Assembly (NCBI RefSeq): GCF_026239655.1
Contig: NZ_JAPIVO010000009.1
Coordinates: 310,001-374,000, forward strand
Reading direction: 5' to 3'
Length of the DNA stretch: 64,000 nucleotides
From: Pedobacter sp. MR2016-24
GTDB lineage: Bacteria; Bacteroidota; Bacteroidia; Sphingobacteriales; Sphingobacteriaceae
Shown: one piece after another, positions 16,353 to 24,683 of the stretch
Position numbering within the stretch: position 1 is the stretch's first letter
How the letters are laid out: each line of letters starts with the position of its first letter
Made by a program: the position numbers and the translations under genes
The notes under the pieces: generated by a model
What the model was told of the DNA's origin: nothing
The model's database searches: none
The model's input: only the letters and a program-made list of their open reading frames with translations

Positions 16353-16688
16353 ATGGCTAATCTAATTCCAACTACAATGACTTTTGAGCAGATATCAAAG
16401 GATGTAAAAACCTATCTGATAATTGTGATTGTTGGCCTCCTTTTCAATTCAATTCGTCAATCTTACCAAAAAAGTGATAAAGATGATGTGAGGTGTGAAA
16501 AGGCATTAGCTGCTAAGGATGTAATCATTGCTAAACAATCTGATGAATTAAGAGCAGTCAATAAAGAAAATACTGATTTCTATAAAATGATAGTAGTGCA
16601 AAAAGGCATGCTATCACTACAGACGACGATAGTTGAAAAGCAAAATGATAGTCTCCAAAAACAAAGAAAAGATGACAAACTTAAGTAA
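16353..16688 (+). CDS. Membrane-anchored coiled-coil protein, lysis region
   Basis: This 111-residue protein has one hydrophobic segment (TYLIIVIVGLLFNSI, about 20-34) followed by a long charged coiled coil with Lys/Gln/Glu. A cytoplasmic N-terminus, single membrane span and long helical outer domain is the layout of inner-membrane spanins, and holins can also be small with one span. It begins 16 bases after the endolysin stop and its end overlaps the next gene by 17 bases. A spanin or holin role is inferred from location and topology only. Confidence 0.6.
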   Translation: MANLIPTTMTFEQISKDVKTYLIIVIVGLLFNSIRQSYQKSDKDDVRCEKALAAKDVIIAKQSDELRAVNKENTDFYKMIVVQKGMLSLQTTIVEKQNDSLQKQRKDDKLK

Positions 16689-17466
16689 AATATTTTACGC
16701 TGTATGTCTGTTCATTACAGCTATCAGCATTGCAGTTGCAATATATTCGTATAATAAAAAAGAACCTGTACGACAAGATGACAAGGCGAGGAATATAATC
16801 GTTGCAGAAGCAACAATCATTGCCAAAAAGTTTGATAAGAACGGTGCAGAACACACTATTGTAGATGAAACGAATAACATACTACCTGCAAATTTAATAG
16901 CTTCAAATCAAGGCTATGACGTTGCTTTTGTGGATAGCCTAATCAGCGTTACAGATATCCAGAAAAAAGAAATTGTAAGCTTAACCCAAATCAACCAGAC
17001 GATATCAGGAAAGAATTTAAAAGCAGTAGCAGTGTTGGATTCATTCAAGAACAAGACATATAGTTATAATGACAAAAATCTTTATGTTTCATTTACCCCT
17101 GATCAAGACAGTAACAAAGTTGGCCTTTTCAATTATCGCTATAACCAGAATTTGAATGTGATTCAGTATAACAGAAAAAAATGGCTGTTAGGAGCTGAAA
17201 AAAGCTACATTGATATCAGTTCTAACGATACCAACAGTACCATCAATGGTGTGAAGAAATTAACCGTTCTGAGGAAAGATAAACCATTTGGGATGAAGTT
17301 AACAGCGAAATCTGTTTATCTCCCTCAGTCTAATAAAATAGGCATGGGAGCGCAACTAAGGTTGAGGTATAAACGTACTACAATCTCTGGTAGTAATTAC
17401 TATTTCCCAACAAATCAGAAGTGGATACCCGTTATTGGATTGGAGTATGATTTACTGAATTTCTAA
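16672..17466 (+). CDS. Membrane-anchored protein, lysis region (possible spanin partner)
   Basis: I place the start at the ATG at 16672, which gives MTNLSKIFYAVCLF and a hydrophobic span at about 6-24. An upstream in-frame ATG at 16633 would add 13 polar residues and overlap the previous gene by 56 bases. The 264-residue product has a helical section (about 80-125), then beta-rich sequence with a Tyr/Gly-rich C-terminus (MGAQLRLRYKRTTI, IGLEYDLLNF) like small barrel-type or outer-envelope domains. The stop codon is directly adjacent to the stop of a convergent gene. No enzymatic motif is visible. With the preceding protein it might bridge the membranes, but that is speculation. Confidence 0.65.
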   Translation: MTNLSKIFYAVCLFITAISIAVAIYSYNKKEPVRQDDKARNIIVAEATIIAKKFDKNGAEHTIVDETNNILPANLIASNQGYDVAFVDSLISVTDIQKKEIVSLTQINQTISGKNLKAVAVLDSFKNKTYSYNDKNLYVSFTPDQDSNKVGLFNYRYNQNLNVIQYNRKKWLLGAEKSYIDISSNDTNSTINGVKKLTVLRKDKPFGMKLTAKSVYLPQSNKIGMGAQLRLRYKRTTISGSNYYFPTNQKWIPVIGLEYDLLNF

Positions 17467-17733
17467 TTATTTAATCCACCTTTTAGAGTTATCACATAAT
17501 AATACGTCAATACCATTTACCCAAGAAATGAAGTCTAAGTGATATCTTGTTGATATTCTAACTATGGTAGGTATTTCATATTGCGCAGGATGTGAAGCAA
17601 TGTATATGAACTGTTCAATTACTGTCAGTTCATCCTTAGAAAGCTCAACCTTATTTTTCCTGTCATCCAGAATAATTCGTTTATTCAGTTCTAATTTGAG
17701 TTTTCTGGAAAGCTTGTCTATCTGTTCTTGCAT
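17467..17733 (-). CDS. Small prophage protein, unknown
   Basis: This 88-residue protein has a charged helical N-terminus (QIDKLSRKLKLELNKR) and a more hydrophobic C-terminus with a Trp-containing stretch. It is not a family I recognise. Its stop codon abuts the stop of the plus-strand gene ending at 17466 with no base between them, a compact layout typical of phages, and its start is 85 bases from a divergent open frame. This arrangement supports a real gene, but there is no homology evidence. Confidence 0.5.
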   Translation of the reverse strand: MQEQIDKLSRKLKLELNKRIILDDRKNKVELSKDELTVIEQFIYIASHPAQYEIPTIVRISTRYHLDFISWVNGIDVLLCDNSKRWIK

Positions 17734-17782
17734 ATGTTAAAAATTAAATGGTACGTCTAAATTAGTTAAATTTTCATTCCAA

Positions 17783-17814
17783 TTTGCATTGCTAAAAATA
17801 TTAGTATAATTTTG
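17783..17814 (+). promoter_or_regulatory. Bacteroidota-type promoter
   Basis: TTTG at 17783-17786 and TAATTTTG at 17807-17814 are 20 bases apart, a match to the Bacteroidota consensus (TTTG, then TAnnTTTG). The predicted start site lies within a few bases of the ATG at 17819, so the transcript would be leaderless or translation begins at a later codon. Confidence 0.5.
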
Positions 17815-17818
17815 ATGT

Positions 17819-18175
17819 ATGAATATCGGATATGCACCCCTCAGAGATTTATCGCCAACGCTTATGGAATGGGTTGACAAATCTCGAATTAAGCCACACC
17901 TTTCAAATAATTCACAATTTATCATTTGTAGTCATGATAAGATATATTTTGCTTTAGCAAACCTGTCAACTGACTACAGAAAGAAACACGTTTATGGGAA
18001 GTATGAAAGTTATTGTACGGCACTTTATGAAAATCTAAAACCTTCATTTTATCTATGGTGCAGTAAATGGAAGTTCAATAAAATTGAAATTGATATGATT
18101 TTTCGGTGTGAAAATCTGTATTTTTCAATGACTAGAACTATAATTGTTGCACCTGCTGATATAATGCAGGACTAA
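17819..18175 (+). CDS. Hypothetical protein at the right end of the prophage
   Basis: The frame encodes 118 residues from the ATG at 17819, or 103 from the next Met at 17864. It has several Cys, Trp and Tyr residues and a LKPSFYLWCSKWKFNKIEID segment, with no membrane span. I do not recognise it. The AT-rich composition matches the prophage, and a good TTTG/TAATTTTG promoter precedes it. A smaller minus-strand frame overlaps its 5' end, so strand choice is not certain. Confidence 0.4.
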   Translation: MNIGYAPLRDLSPTLMEWVDKSRIKPHLSNNSQFIICSHDKIYFALANLSTDYRKKHVYGKYESYCTALYENLKPSFYLWCSKWKFNKIEIDMIFRCENLYFSMTRTIIVAPADIMQD

Positions 18176-18216
18176 AACTTTGGATTCTGATATCAAAATC
18201 CCAGATTCCTTATCTA

Positions 18217-18238
18217 AAATCGTGAACGAAATCGTGAA
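18217..18238. repeat. Tandem copies of AAATCGTGAA
   Basis: AAATCGTGAA occurs at 18217-18226 and again at 18229-18238, spaced by two bases (period 12). Placed at the edge of the phage-like region, it could be an integrase arm site or part of an attachment site; the matching left copy would lie outside the window. Confidence 0.3.
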
Positions 18239-18421
18239 ATTTGCACTTTTTTTCATCTTTTTGAAATTATTTTCAATTTTTATTATCGGTTCAAAAACTG
18301 CGTTTAGAGCATAATTAGGCTGATTTGGTAACGCTTTGTTCATTTTGTGTTAACACTGTAACCGCATCTTTGGGGTGATAATATATTTGGTTAGTATTTA
18401 TCAAGTTTAGGTTTAGTTGAT

Positions 18422-18458
18422 AAAAAATATCAGGGTGGATGTCCTGATATTTTTTTTT
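18422..18458. terminator. Strong bidirectional hairpin terminator
   Basis: AAAAAATATCAGG (18422-18434) pairs perfectly with CCTGATATTTTTT (18443-18455) around an 8-base loop, with T-runs on both strands. It insulates the prophage end from the sulfur operon. Confidence 0.75.
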
Positions 18459-18609
18459 GCGCCTGATTTTTTTAGGAAATATTATCCTGCTATCTGAATC
18501 TTTATTCATCCCTTTTTTATATCTTGCTGTAATACAGGTCGTAACTCACATTTCTGTAGTCGGATCATCATTTTTTGCATTTAAAACTACTAGATCTATA
18601 TATATTATA

Positions 18610-18617
18610 TATATTTG
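18610..18617 (+). promoter_or_regulatory. Possible -7 element before the sulfur operon
   Basis: TATATTTG matches the Bacteroidota -7 consensus 58 bases before the ATG at 18676. No TTTG at ideal spacing is seen, so the -33 half is weak or replaced by an activator. Confidence 0.4.
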
Positions 18618-18675
18618 AGTTCAGAGTTTCACAACCGCTCTGGGCAAAACAAAACCAAAACCAAGATTTATTGAC

Positions 18676-20769
18676 ATGCAAAGTTTTAGAACGGAGCTAG
18701 AAAATCCGATAGTAGAAAAAGATATCATAGATCTTGAGCAGAAGATCCGTGCCTTTCGTGAGGGGAAAATTCACGATGAGAAATTCCGCAGCCTCAGATT
18801 GGCCCGTGGAGTTTATGGGCAGCGACAGCCTGGTGTACAAATGGTGCGTATTAAACTGCCATTTGGTAAAGTTACCTTTCAGCAATTGTTAAGAATAGCG
18901 GAGGTATCTGACGAATATGGCAGTGGAAACCTGCATTTAACGACCAGACAGGATATTCAGATTCATTATGTGAGCCTGGACCGTACACCTCAACTGTGGG
19001 CAGAACTGGAACGTGATGATATTACTTTACGTGAAGCCTGTGGTAATACCGTAAGAAACGTTACTTCTTCACCAGATGCGGGTATCAATCCTGATGAACT
19101 TTTTGATGTGTCACCCTATGCTCAGGCGGTTTTTAAATACTTCCTGCGTAACCCGGTATGCCAGGAAATGGGCAGAAAGATCAAAATTTCTTTCTCTGCA
19201 ACAGAAAAGGATACTGCTTTTAGTTATATCCATGATTTAGGATTTATTCCGAAAATAAATGAAGCTGGGGAACGCGGCTTTAAGGTCATGTTTGCCGGTG
19301 GATTAGGGGCACAACCTTTTCTGGCCAGTGTGGTACATGAATTTCTTCATGAAGATCAGATCATTCCTTATACAGAGTCCGTTCTGCGGGTGTTCGATCG
19401 TTATGGAGAAAGAACAAACAGGAATAAGGCAAGAATGAAATACCTGGTGCAGAAACTGGGACTGGAAGAAGTTATCCGCCTGATTGCTGAAGAAGTAACA
19501 GCAAATAAGGTTAAAACGTTTAAGATAGAGACAGCAGCTATTCCCTTACCTTTTATTCCGGAAGCTATAGTAGCAACAGAAGATAAAGCTGACGATGAAT
19601 ACCATTATCAGCAATGGCTGGACACGAATGTTTTTGAGCAAAAGCAACAGGGTTTCTATGGTGTATACATCAAAGTGCCAGTTGGGGATATCAAAACTAA
19701 TAAAGCAAGACTTTTCGTGGAGGCTATACGTCCTTATGTAGCTGATGAGATACGCATTACCCAGAATCAGGGATTACTGCTAAAATTTGTTAGAAAGGAA
19801 GCACTGCTGCCCTTGTATAAAAATTTAAAGGCACTTGATTTTGCGGTGCCGGGATTTGATAGTATTGCGGATGTGACCACCTGCCCGGGAACAGATACGT
19901 GTAACCTTGGTATTGCAAACTCCATGTCGTTAGCGGTGGTGCTGGAAACGGTCATCCACGAGGAATATCCTGATCTGGTTTATGATAAGGATATAAAGAT
20001 TAAGATCAGCGGATGTATGAACTCCTGTGGTCAGCATGGGCTTGCTCATATTGGTTTTCATGGTAGCTCTGTTAAAGCAAATGGCAAAGTTGTACCCGCA
20101 GTACAGGTCATGATTGGCGGTGGTACTGTAGGTGATGGCATAGGCCGGGTCGCAGAGCGTGTCATCAAAGCACCAACAAAACGTGCCCCGGCAATATTAA
20201 GGGCTGTATTGGATGATTTTCACACCAATTCCGCTGAGCAGGAAAGCTTTCATGCATACTATGATGCCAAAGGGAAAGATCATTTCTACCAGTTATTGAA
20301 GCCGCTGGCCGACCTAACCGCATTGAAAGATGAGGAATATGTGGACTGGGGACATGAAGAAACCTTTATCACCGCAATTGGTGTGGGGGAATGTGCCGGT
20401 GTGGTAATTGACCTTGTAGCTACATTATTACTTGAAGGGGAAGAGAAACTGCAATGGGCAGGTGAAGCTTTTGAAGGTAAAGCATGGTCTGACGCAATTT
20501 ATCATTCTTACAGCGTTTTTGTCAATACGGCTAAAGCCATGTTACTGGATAAAGGTGTAAACAGCAGCACGCAGATTGGTATTCTGAGAGAATTTGATAC
20601 CAACTATGTTGAAACGGGAGAGGTCAGCTTATCTTCAACTTTTAATGAGCTGGTATTGCAGATCAATAAAAATGAACCTACGGAAGAATTTGCAATTACT
20701 TATCTGAACCAGGCAACTGAATTTTACAAACAAATGAAGGCGAAAAGGGAGGCGCAATTCGTATCATGA
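18676..20769 (+). CDS. sir: Siroheme sulfite reductase with extra C-terminal domain
   Basis: The enzyme reduces sulfite to sulfide with siroheme and a [4Fe-4S] cluster, probably using ferredoxin. The nitrite/sulfite reductase core has two repeats. LRLARGVYGQRQPG and TTRQDIQIHYV are near 35-100, and the four cluster Cys appear as TCPGTDTC and SGCMNSC around 400-450. At 697 residues it is much longer than ordinary ferredoxin-type reductases (about 550-600). The last ~140 residues are mostly helical (AIYHSYSVFVNTAKAMLL) and resemble a HEPN-like helical bundle, without an obvious RX4-6H. Its ATGA overlap with cobA shows translational coupling. Sulfite rather than nitrite specificity is inferred from the surrounding cys genes. 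Confidence 0.9.
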   Translation: MQSFRTELENPIVEKDIIDLEQKIRAFREGKIHDEKFRSLRLARGVYGQRQPGVQMVRIKLPFGKVTFQQLLRIAEVSDEYGSGNLHLTTRQDIQIHYVSLDRTPQLWAELERDDITLREACGNTVRNVTSSPDAGINPDELFDVSPYAQAVFKYFLRNPVCQEMGRKIKISFSATEKDTAFSYIHDLGFIPKINEAGERGFKVMFAGGLGAQPFLASVVHEFLHEDQIIPYTESVLRVFDRYGERTNRNKARMKYLVQKLGLEEVIRLIAEEVTANKVKTFKIETAAIPLPFIPEAIVATEDKADDEYHYQQWLDTNVFEQKQQGFYGVYIKVPVGDIKTNKARLFVEAIRPYVADEIRITQNQGLLLKFVRKEALLPLYKNLKALDFAVPGFDSIADVTTCPGTDTCNLGIANSMSLAVVLETVIHEEYPDLVYDKDIKIKISGCMNSCGQHGLAHIGFHGSSVKANGKVVPAVQVMIGGGTVGDGIGRVAERVIKAPTKRAPAILRAVLDDFHTNSAEQESFHAYYDAKGKDHFYQLLKPLADLTALKDEEYVDWGHEETFITAIGVGECAGVVIDLVATLLLEGEEKLQWAGEAFEGKAWSDAIYHSYSVFVNTAKAMLLDKGVNSSTQIGILREFDTNYVETGEVSLSSTFNELVLQINKNEPTEEFAITYLNQATEFYKQMKAKREAQFVS

Positions 20770-21554
20770 TTGAAGCTAAAAGAAAAATAAGAGAGCCCAG
20801 AATTACGCTGGTTGGTGCTGGTCCGGGTGATCCGGAACTGATCACGATGAAAGGTGCCAATGCATTGAAAGATGCAGACGTGGTTTTGTACGATGCGCTG
20901 GTGAATGAAAAAGTGCTGGAATACGCGTCGACTGATGCAATCAAAATATATGTAGGGAAACGTTCTGGTGAACATTCCTATTCTCAGGAAGCTGTAAATC
21001 AGCTGATGGTTGATTATGCATTGAATTATGGTCACGTAGTCCGGCTGAAAGGAGGAGATCCTTTTGTTTTTGGCCGTGGTTATGAAGAAGTGAACTTCGC
21101 TGCGGGATATAGTATTGTCGCACAGGTGATTCCGGGATTGTCGAGTTCGATCTCCGTGCCGGGTCTGCAACAGATTCCGGTGACACACCGTGGTTTAAGC
21201 GAGAGTTTCTGGGTCGTGACAGGCACAACTGCTTCCGGAGCTATTTCAAATGATTTATATGAGGCTGCAAGAACAAAAGCAACCGTTGTTGTGCTGATGG
21301 GCCTAAACAAGCTCAAAGATATTGTTAAACTGTATCAGCAGGAAGGAAGGAGTAAGCTGCCTGTAGCCGTAATCCAGAATGGCTCCACTGAAAATGAAAA
21401 GTTTGCTATTGGGATTGTGGATACGATTGTTGAAGTGGTAGAGGAAAAAGGTATAGGTGCACCAGCAATACTGGTCTTCGGTGAAGTAGTTTCACTGCAT
21501 CCCGAATTTCAGCCGATCAGGGACTTTTTTGCTGCAGTTAAAGAAGAATTATAA
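20766..21554 (+). CDS. cobA: Uroporphyrinogen-III C-methyltransferase
   Basis: This 262-residue enzyme adds two SAM-derived methyls to uroporphyrinogen III to give precorrin-2, the first step of siroheme synthesis. Signature blocks are present: LVGAGPGDPELITMKG near residue 15, VLYDALVN, YVGKR, VRLKGGDPFVFGRG near 85-100 and a PGLSSS block near 123, with PVTHRG after it. The gene overlaps sulfite reductase by 4 bases and is 3 bases from the next gene, which supplies the later steps. Siroheme made here would feed the sulfite reductase. Length and motifs agree with single-domain SUMT. Confidence 0.95.
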   Translation: MIEAKRKIREPRITLVGAGPGDPELITMKGANALKDADVVLYDALVNEKVLEYASTDAIKIYVGKRSGEHSYSQEAVNQLMVDYALNYGHVVRLKGGDPFVFGRGYEEVNFAAGYSIVAQVIPGLSSSISVPGLQQIPVTHRGLSESFWVVTGTTASGAISNDLYEAARTKATVVVLMGLNKLKDIVKLYQQEGRSKLPVAVIQNGSTENEKFAIGIVDTIVEVVEEKGIGAPAILVFGEVVSLHPEFQPIRDFFAAVKEEL

Positions 21555-21557
21555 CGC

Positions 21558-23063
21558 GTGGAGTTAAAAGGTAATCAGCTATTTCCGGTGTTTTTAAAAC
21601 TCAATCAGTTACAAACCGTAATTATTGGGGCAGGACCTGTTGGGCTTGAAAAACTCAGTGCTGTACTGGCACAGAGTGAGCATGCAAAAATTACAATAAT
21701 TGCTGAAGATATTTGTGCGGAAGTGGCTGAGCTGGCCTCACGTTTACCACAATTGAAGCTTTACCAGAAAACATATGCTGCAACTGATCTTGAAGAGGCT
21801 GATATTGTCATTGCTGCAACAAATAATAATATATTAAATGCGGAGATCATCAAAGATGCACATGCCTTGAAATTGCTGGTCAATGTCGCCGACAAACCTG
21901 ACCTGTGTGATTTTTACCTGGGATCAATTGTGAAAAAAGGCGATTTGAAAATTGCCATATCAACAAACGGAAAATCGCCTACAATAGCAAAGCGATTAAA
22001 AGAGTTGTTCAATGAGAGTCTGCCGGAAGAATTAACGATAACGTTAGACCAGATGAGCAGGTTTAGAAATACGCTGGAGGGGGACTTTAGTTCGAAAGTT
22101 AAGAAGCTGAATGAAGTTAGTGCTGTGTTGGTAGAGTCACAGTCAAATGCAATACCTGTTACCATGATTGAGACGGCGACGAATAAAAAGCCGCTTCCGA
22201 AATTCAAATGGCTGATCTGGCTGACTATTGTATTGTCTCTCGCCATCCTTGTTGCTGTTTTCTGGCAAAGAGAACCTGAATTTCAAACCTTTGTAGCGGA
22301 AATAAATCCGGTGTTTTACTGGTTCCTATTCGGTGGTTTTGTATTTGCTATGGTAGATGGAGCTATTGGAATGTCGTATGGAGTTACGTCAACCGCTTTT
22401 TCTTTATCAATGGGTATTCCTCCTGCTTCGGCCAGTATGGGAGTCCACCTGTCAGAAGTACTTAGTAACGGGATAGCGGGCTGGATGCATTACCGGATGG
22501 GCAATATCAACTGGAAATTGTTTAAACTGTTGATCATTCCGGGTATTCTCGGAGCAGTTACCGGTGCCTGGCTGCTTTCTTCATTAGAACATTATAGTAT
22601 GTATACTAAACCACTGGTGTCACTATATACCCTCATTTTAGGATGGGTAATTCTTAAGAAAGCACTCACTAAAACATCTTCCCATAAAAATGGAAAGATT
22701 AGAAAGATAGGTCTCCTGGGCTTGGGTGGCGGTTTTGTGGATGCGGTAGGTGGAGGAGGCTGGGGATCAATCGTATTGTCCAGTTTGATTGCCGGTGGCA
22801 GAAATGCCAGGTTCTCCCTTGGAACAGTAAAACTGACCCGTTTTTTTATTGCACTGATGAGCTCATTAACGTTCATCACCATGTTAAAATCAGCACACTG
22901 GGAAGCCGTAGCGGGATTAGTGATTGGCAGTGCACTGGCTGCTCCTATAGCAGCGAAGGTATCTAACCGGATTTCTGCGAAAAGCATTATGTTGTCTGTA
23001 GGTATCATCGTGATACTGGTCAGTATAAGAAGTGTTATTTTATTTATCTTAAAATTTATATAA
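21558..23063 (+). CDS. Fusion: siroheme synthase (CysG N-part) + TauE/SafE-type permease
   Basis: Two unrelated modules share one 501-residue chain. Residues about 1-190 are the precorrin-2 dehydrogenase/sirohydrochlorin ferrochelatase part of siroheme synthase: LFPVFLKL, the NAD-binding VIIGAGPVGLEK, NVADKPDLCDFYLGSIV and ISTNGKSPTIAKRLKE. From about 215 come roughly eight membrane spans of the TauE/SafE (TSUP) family, with AMVDGAIGMSYGVTSTAF and GGGFVDAVGGGGWG repeats. The permease half probably moves a sulfur oxyanion such as sulfate or sulfite, which suits the operon. The SUMT step is in the separate cobA gene. The start is GTG at 21558, 3 bases after cobA. The stop shares a base with the cysH start. 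Continuous reading through both modules rules out a simple frameshift. Confidence 0.9.
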   Translation: MELKGNQLFPVFLKLNQLQTVIIGAGPVGLEKLSAVLAQSEHAKITIIAEDICAEVAELASRLPQLKLYQKTYAATDLEEADIVIAATNNNILNAEIIKDAHALKLLVNVADKPDLCDFYLGSIVKKGDLKIAISTNGKSPTIAKRLKELFNESLPEELTITLDQMSRFRNTLEGDFSSKVKKLNEVSAVLVESQSNAIPVTMIETATNKKPLPKFKWLIWLTIVLSLAILVAVFWQREPEFQTFVAEINPVFYWFLFGGFVFAMVDGAIGMSYGVTSTAFSLSMGIPPASASMGVHLSEVLSNGIAGWMHYRMGNINWKLFKLLIIPGILGAVTGAWLLSSLEHYSMYTKPLVSLYTLILGWVILKKALTKTSSHKNGKIRKIGLLGLGGGFVDAVGGGGWGSIVLSSLIAGGRNARFSLGTVKLTRFFIALMSSLTFITMLKSAHWEAVAGLVIGSALAAPIAAKVSNRISAKSIMLSVGIIVILVSIRSVILFILKFI

Positions 23064-23767
23064 TGAAAGCGTACCTGGATGAGATTGCTTTGCGGATAAA
23101 GGATATGGAGCCTGTAGAGGCCATCAGTTTCCTTGCAGAACAGTTTGCCGGACAGATTACTTTTTCGACCAGTTTTGGTTGGGAGGATCAGGTAGTTACA
23201 GACATGATATTTGCGAACGATCTCCCTGTGAAGGTATTTACGCTCGAAACAGGCCGGCTTTTTCCTGAGACCTATTATGTGTGGAACAGGACCCTGGAAA
23301 ACTATCAGCAACCTATCCATGCCTATTATCCCGATGCTGCTGCACTGGAGGAAATGGTCACCAAAAAAGGGCCGAGCAGTTTTTACGAGTCGGTAGAGAA
23401 CAGGAAGGAATGCTGTCATATCCGTAAGATTGTTCCGCTGAAAAGAGCGCTCCGGGGAAATAAATGCTGGGTTACAGGAATACGGTCAGAACAGTCATTA
23501 AACCGTACTGATATGTCAAACCTGGAATGGGACGAACAAAATCAACTGATTAAATTTCATCCTATATTTGACTGGAGTTTAGCCGAGGTGAAAGCATACA
23601 TTAAAAAGAATAATATTGTATATAATACCCTTCATGATAAGGGATTTCCAAGTATAGGCTGTGCACCATGTACAAGAGCTGTACAGGATGGCGAGGATTT
23701 CAGAGCCGGAAGATGGTGGTGGGAAGATCAGTCGAAGAAAGAATGTGGTTTGCATGCCACAAAATAA
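23063..23767 (+). CDS. cysH: Adenylyl-sulfate (APS) reductase
   Basis: This 234-residue enzyme reduces activated sulfate to sulfite with thioredoxin-type electrons. The PP-loop family core is seen from FSTSFGWEDQVVTDMI near residue 33 and VKVFTLETGRLFPETY near 53. Two Cys pairs, ECCHIRK near 114 and GCAPCTRAV near 198, are those that bind a [4Fe-4S] cluster in the APS-type enzymes and are missing from strict PAPS reductases. That fits the lack of an APS kinase in the operon. The ATG overlaps the preceding stop as TAATG. Confidence 0.95.
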   Translation: MKAYLDEIALRIKDMEPVEAISFLAEQFAGQITFSTSFGWEDQVVTDMIFANDLPVKVFTLETGRLFPETYYVWNRTLENYQQPIHAYYPDAAALEEMVTKKGPSSFYESVENRKECCHIRKIVPLKRALRGNKCWVTGIRSEQSLNRTDMSNLEWDEQNQLIKFHPIFDWSLAEVKAYIKKNNIVYNTLHDKGFPSIGCAPCTRAVQDGEDFRAGRWWWEDQSKKECGLHATK

Positions 23768-23777
23768 TGTAAAGCAC

Positions 23778-24683
23778 ATGAGTAAATATAATTTAGATTA
23801 TTTAGACGAGTTAGAGGCAGAAGCAATTCATATTCTGCGTGAGGTAGCGGGACAATTTGAAAAGCCTGCATTACTGTTTTCTGGTGGAAAAGATTCTATT
23901 ACCCTCGTAAGGCTTGCTGAAAAAGCTTTTCGCCCGGGTAAGTTTCCGTTTCCTCTGGTTCATATTGATACCGGACATAATTTTGAAGAAACGATTACCT
24001 ACAGGGATCAAATGGTAGCCCGCCTGGGGGAGAAACTCATTGTAGGTTATGTGCAGGAGTCGATTGATGAGGGCAAGGTAATTGAACAGAAAGGTAAAAA
24101 CGCCAGTAGAAATACATTGCAGACGGTTACTTTACTGGATACCATTGCCAAACATGGCTTTGATGCCTGTATTGGTGGTGCCAGAAGAGATGAGGAAAAA
24201 GCAAGAGCCAAAGAAAGGATTTTTTCTGTTAGGGACGAGTTTGGGCAGTGGGATCCTAAACGGCAGCGCCCGGAACTCTGGAATGTCTATAACGGGAAAA
24301 TTCATAAAGGGGAAAATGTAAGGGTATTCCCTATCAGTAACTGGACCGAACTGGATGTATGGAATTATATCCGCAGGGAAAAAATGGATCTTCCATCCAT
24401 ATACTTTGCGCATCAGCGGGATTGTATCACCAGAAACGGACAGCTGATGGCAGCCTCGCCCTTCCTGAATATGGATGAGGCAGATTCCATAATCAGTCGC
24501 ATGGTTAGATTCCGTACGGTGGGAGATATGAGCTGTACAGCAGCCGTGGAGTCTGAAGCTGATCAGATTGATGATATTATAGCGGAGATCAGTGCATCGA
24601 AAATAAGTGAACGTGGTGCCCGTCTGGACGATAAAGTATCGGAAGCAGCAATGGAAGACCGCAAAAAAGGAGGATACTTTTAA
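23778..24683 (+). CDS. cysD: Sulfate adenylyltransferase small subunit
   Basis: CysD with CysN makes APS from sulfate and ATP. I use the ATG at 23778 (MSKYNLDYLDELE), giving 301 residues, the normal length. An in-frame start at 23661 would overlap cysH and add 39 unrelated residues. The PP-motif LLFSGGKDSITLVRL is near residue 32, followed by FPLVHIDTGHNF and a GGARRDEEKARAKER block near 134. The stop overlaps the cysN start as TAATG, so the two subunits are made together. Confidence 0.95.
   Translation: MSKYNLDYLDELEAEAIHILREVAGQFEKPALLFSGGKDSITLVRLAEKAFRPGKFPFPLVHIDTGHNFEETITYRDQMVARLGEKLIVGYVQESIDEGKVIEQKGKNASRNTLQTVTLLDTIAKHGFDACIGGARRDEEKARAKERIFSVRDEFGQWDPKRQRPELWNVYNGKIHKGENVRVFPISNWTELDVWNYIRREKMDLPSIYFAHQRDCITRNGQLMAASPFLNMDEADSIISRMVRFRTVGDMSCTAAVESEADQIDDIIAEISASKISERGARLDDKVSEAAMEDRKKGGYF

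Larger units (their letters stand above)
18176..18675. other. Gene-free stretch at the probable prophage/host boundary
   Basis: This 500-base AT-rich stretch holds no convincing gene. It contains a tandem 10-bp repeat (18217-18238), a GTGTTAACAC palindrome (18347-18356), a strong hairpin terminator (18422-18455) and a -7-like TATATTTG before the sulfite reductase gene. The base composition and gene types change across it from phage-like to host-like. No integrase gene or tRNA target is visible, so the exact att site cannot be set. Confidence 0.5.

Noticed and set aside
17737..17925. 62-residue minus-strand frame just upstream of the 88-residue gene
   Set aside because: It overlaps the longer plus-strand frame that has a consensus promoter. 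An operon with the 88-residue gene is possible, so the decision is weak.
18315..18509. Possible 64-residue minus-strand gene at the prophage border
   Set aside because: It runs across the strong hairpin terminator at 18422-18455, and its Lys/Ile/Asn-rich composition fits AT-rich non-coding DNA.
20724..21188. Open frame of 154 codons on the minus strand
   Set aside because: It lies opposite cobA, whose family motifs are intact, and its composition is not protein-like for this genome.
22592..23419. Open frame of 275 codons on the minus strand
   Set aside because: It overlaps the siroheme-synthase/permease fusion and cysH, which have clear motifs and overlapping starts and stops.
24665..24675. 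AGGAGG-like sequence before cysN that looks like a strong ribosome binding site
   Set aside because: It codes for the Lys-Lys-Gly-Gly end of CysD, and Bacteroidota rarely depend on Shine-Dalgarno pairing; coupling by the TAATG overlap explains translation.
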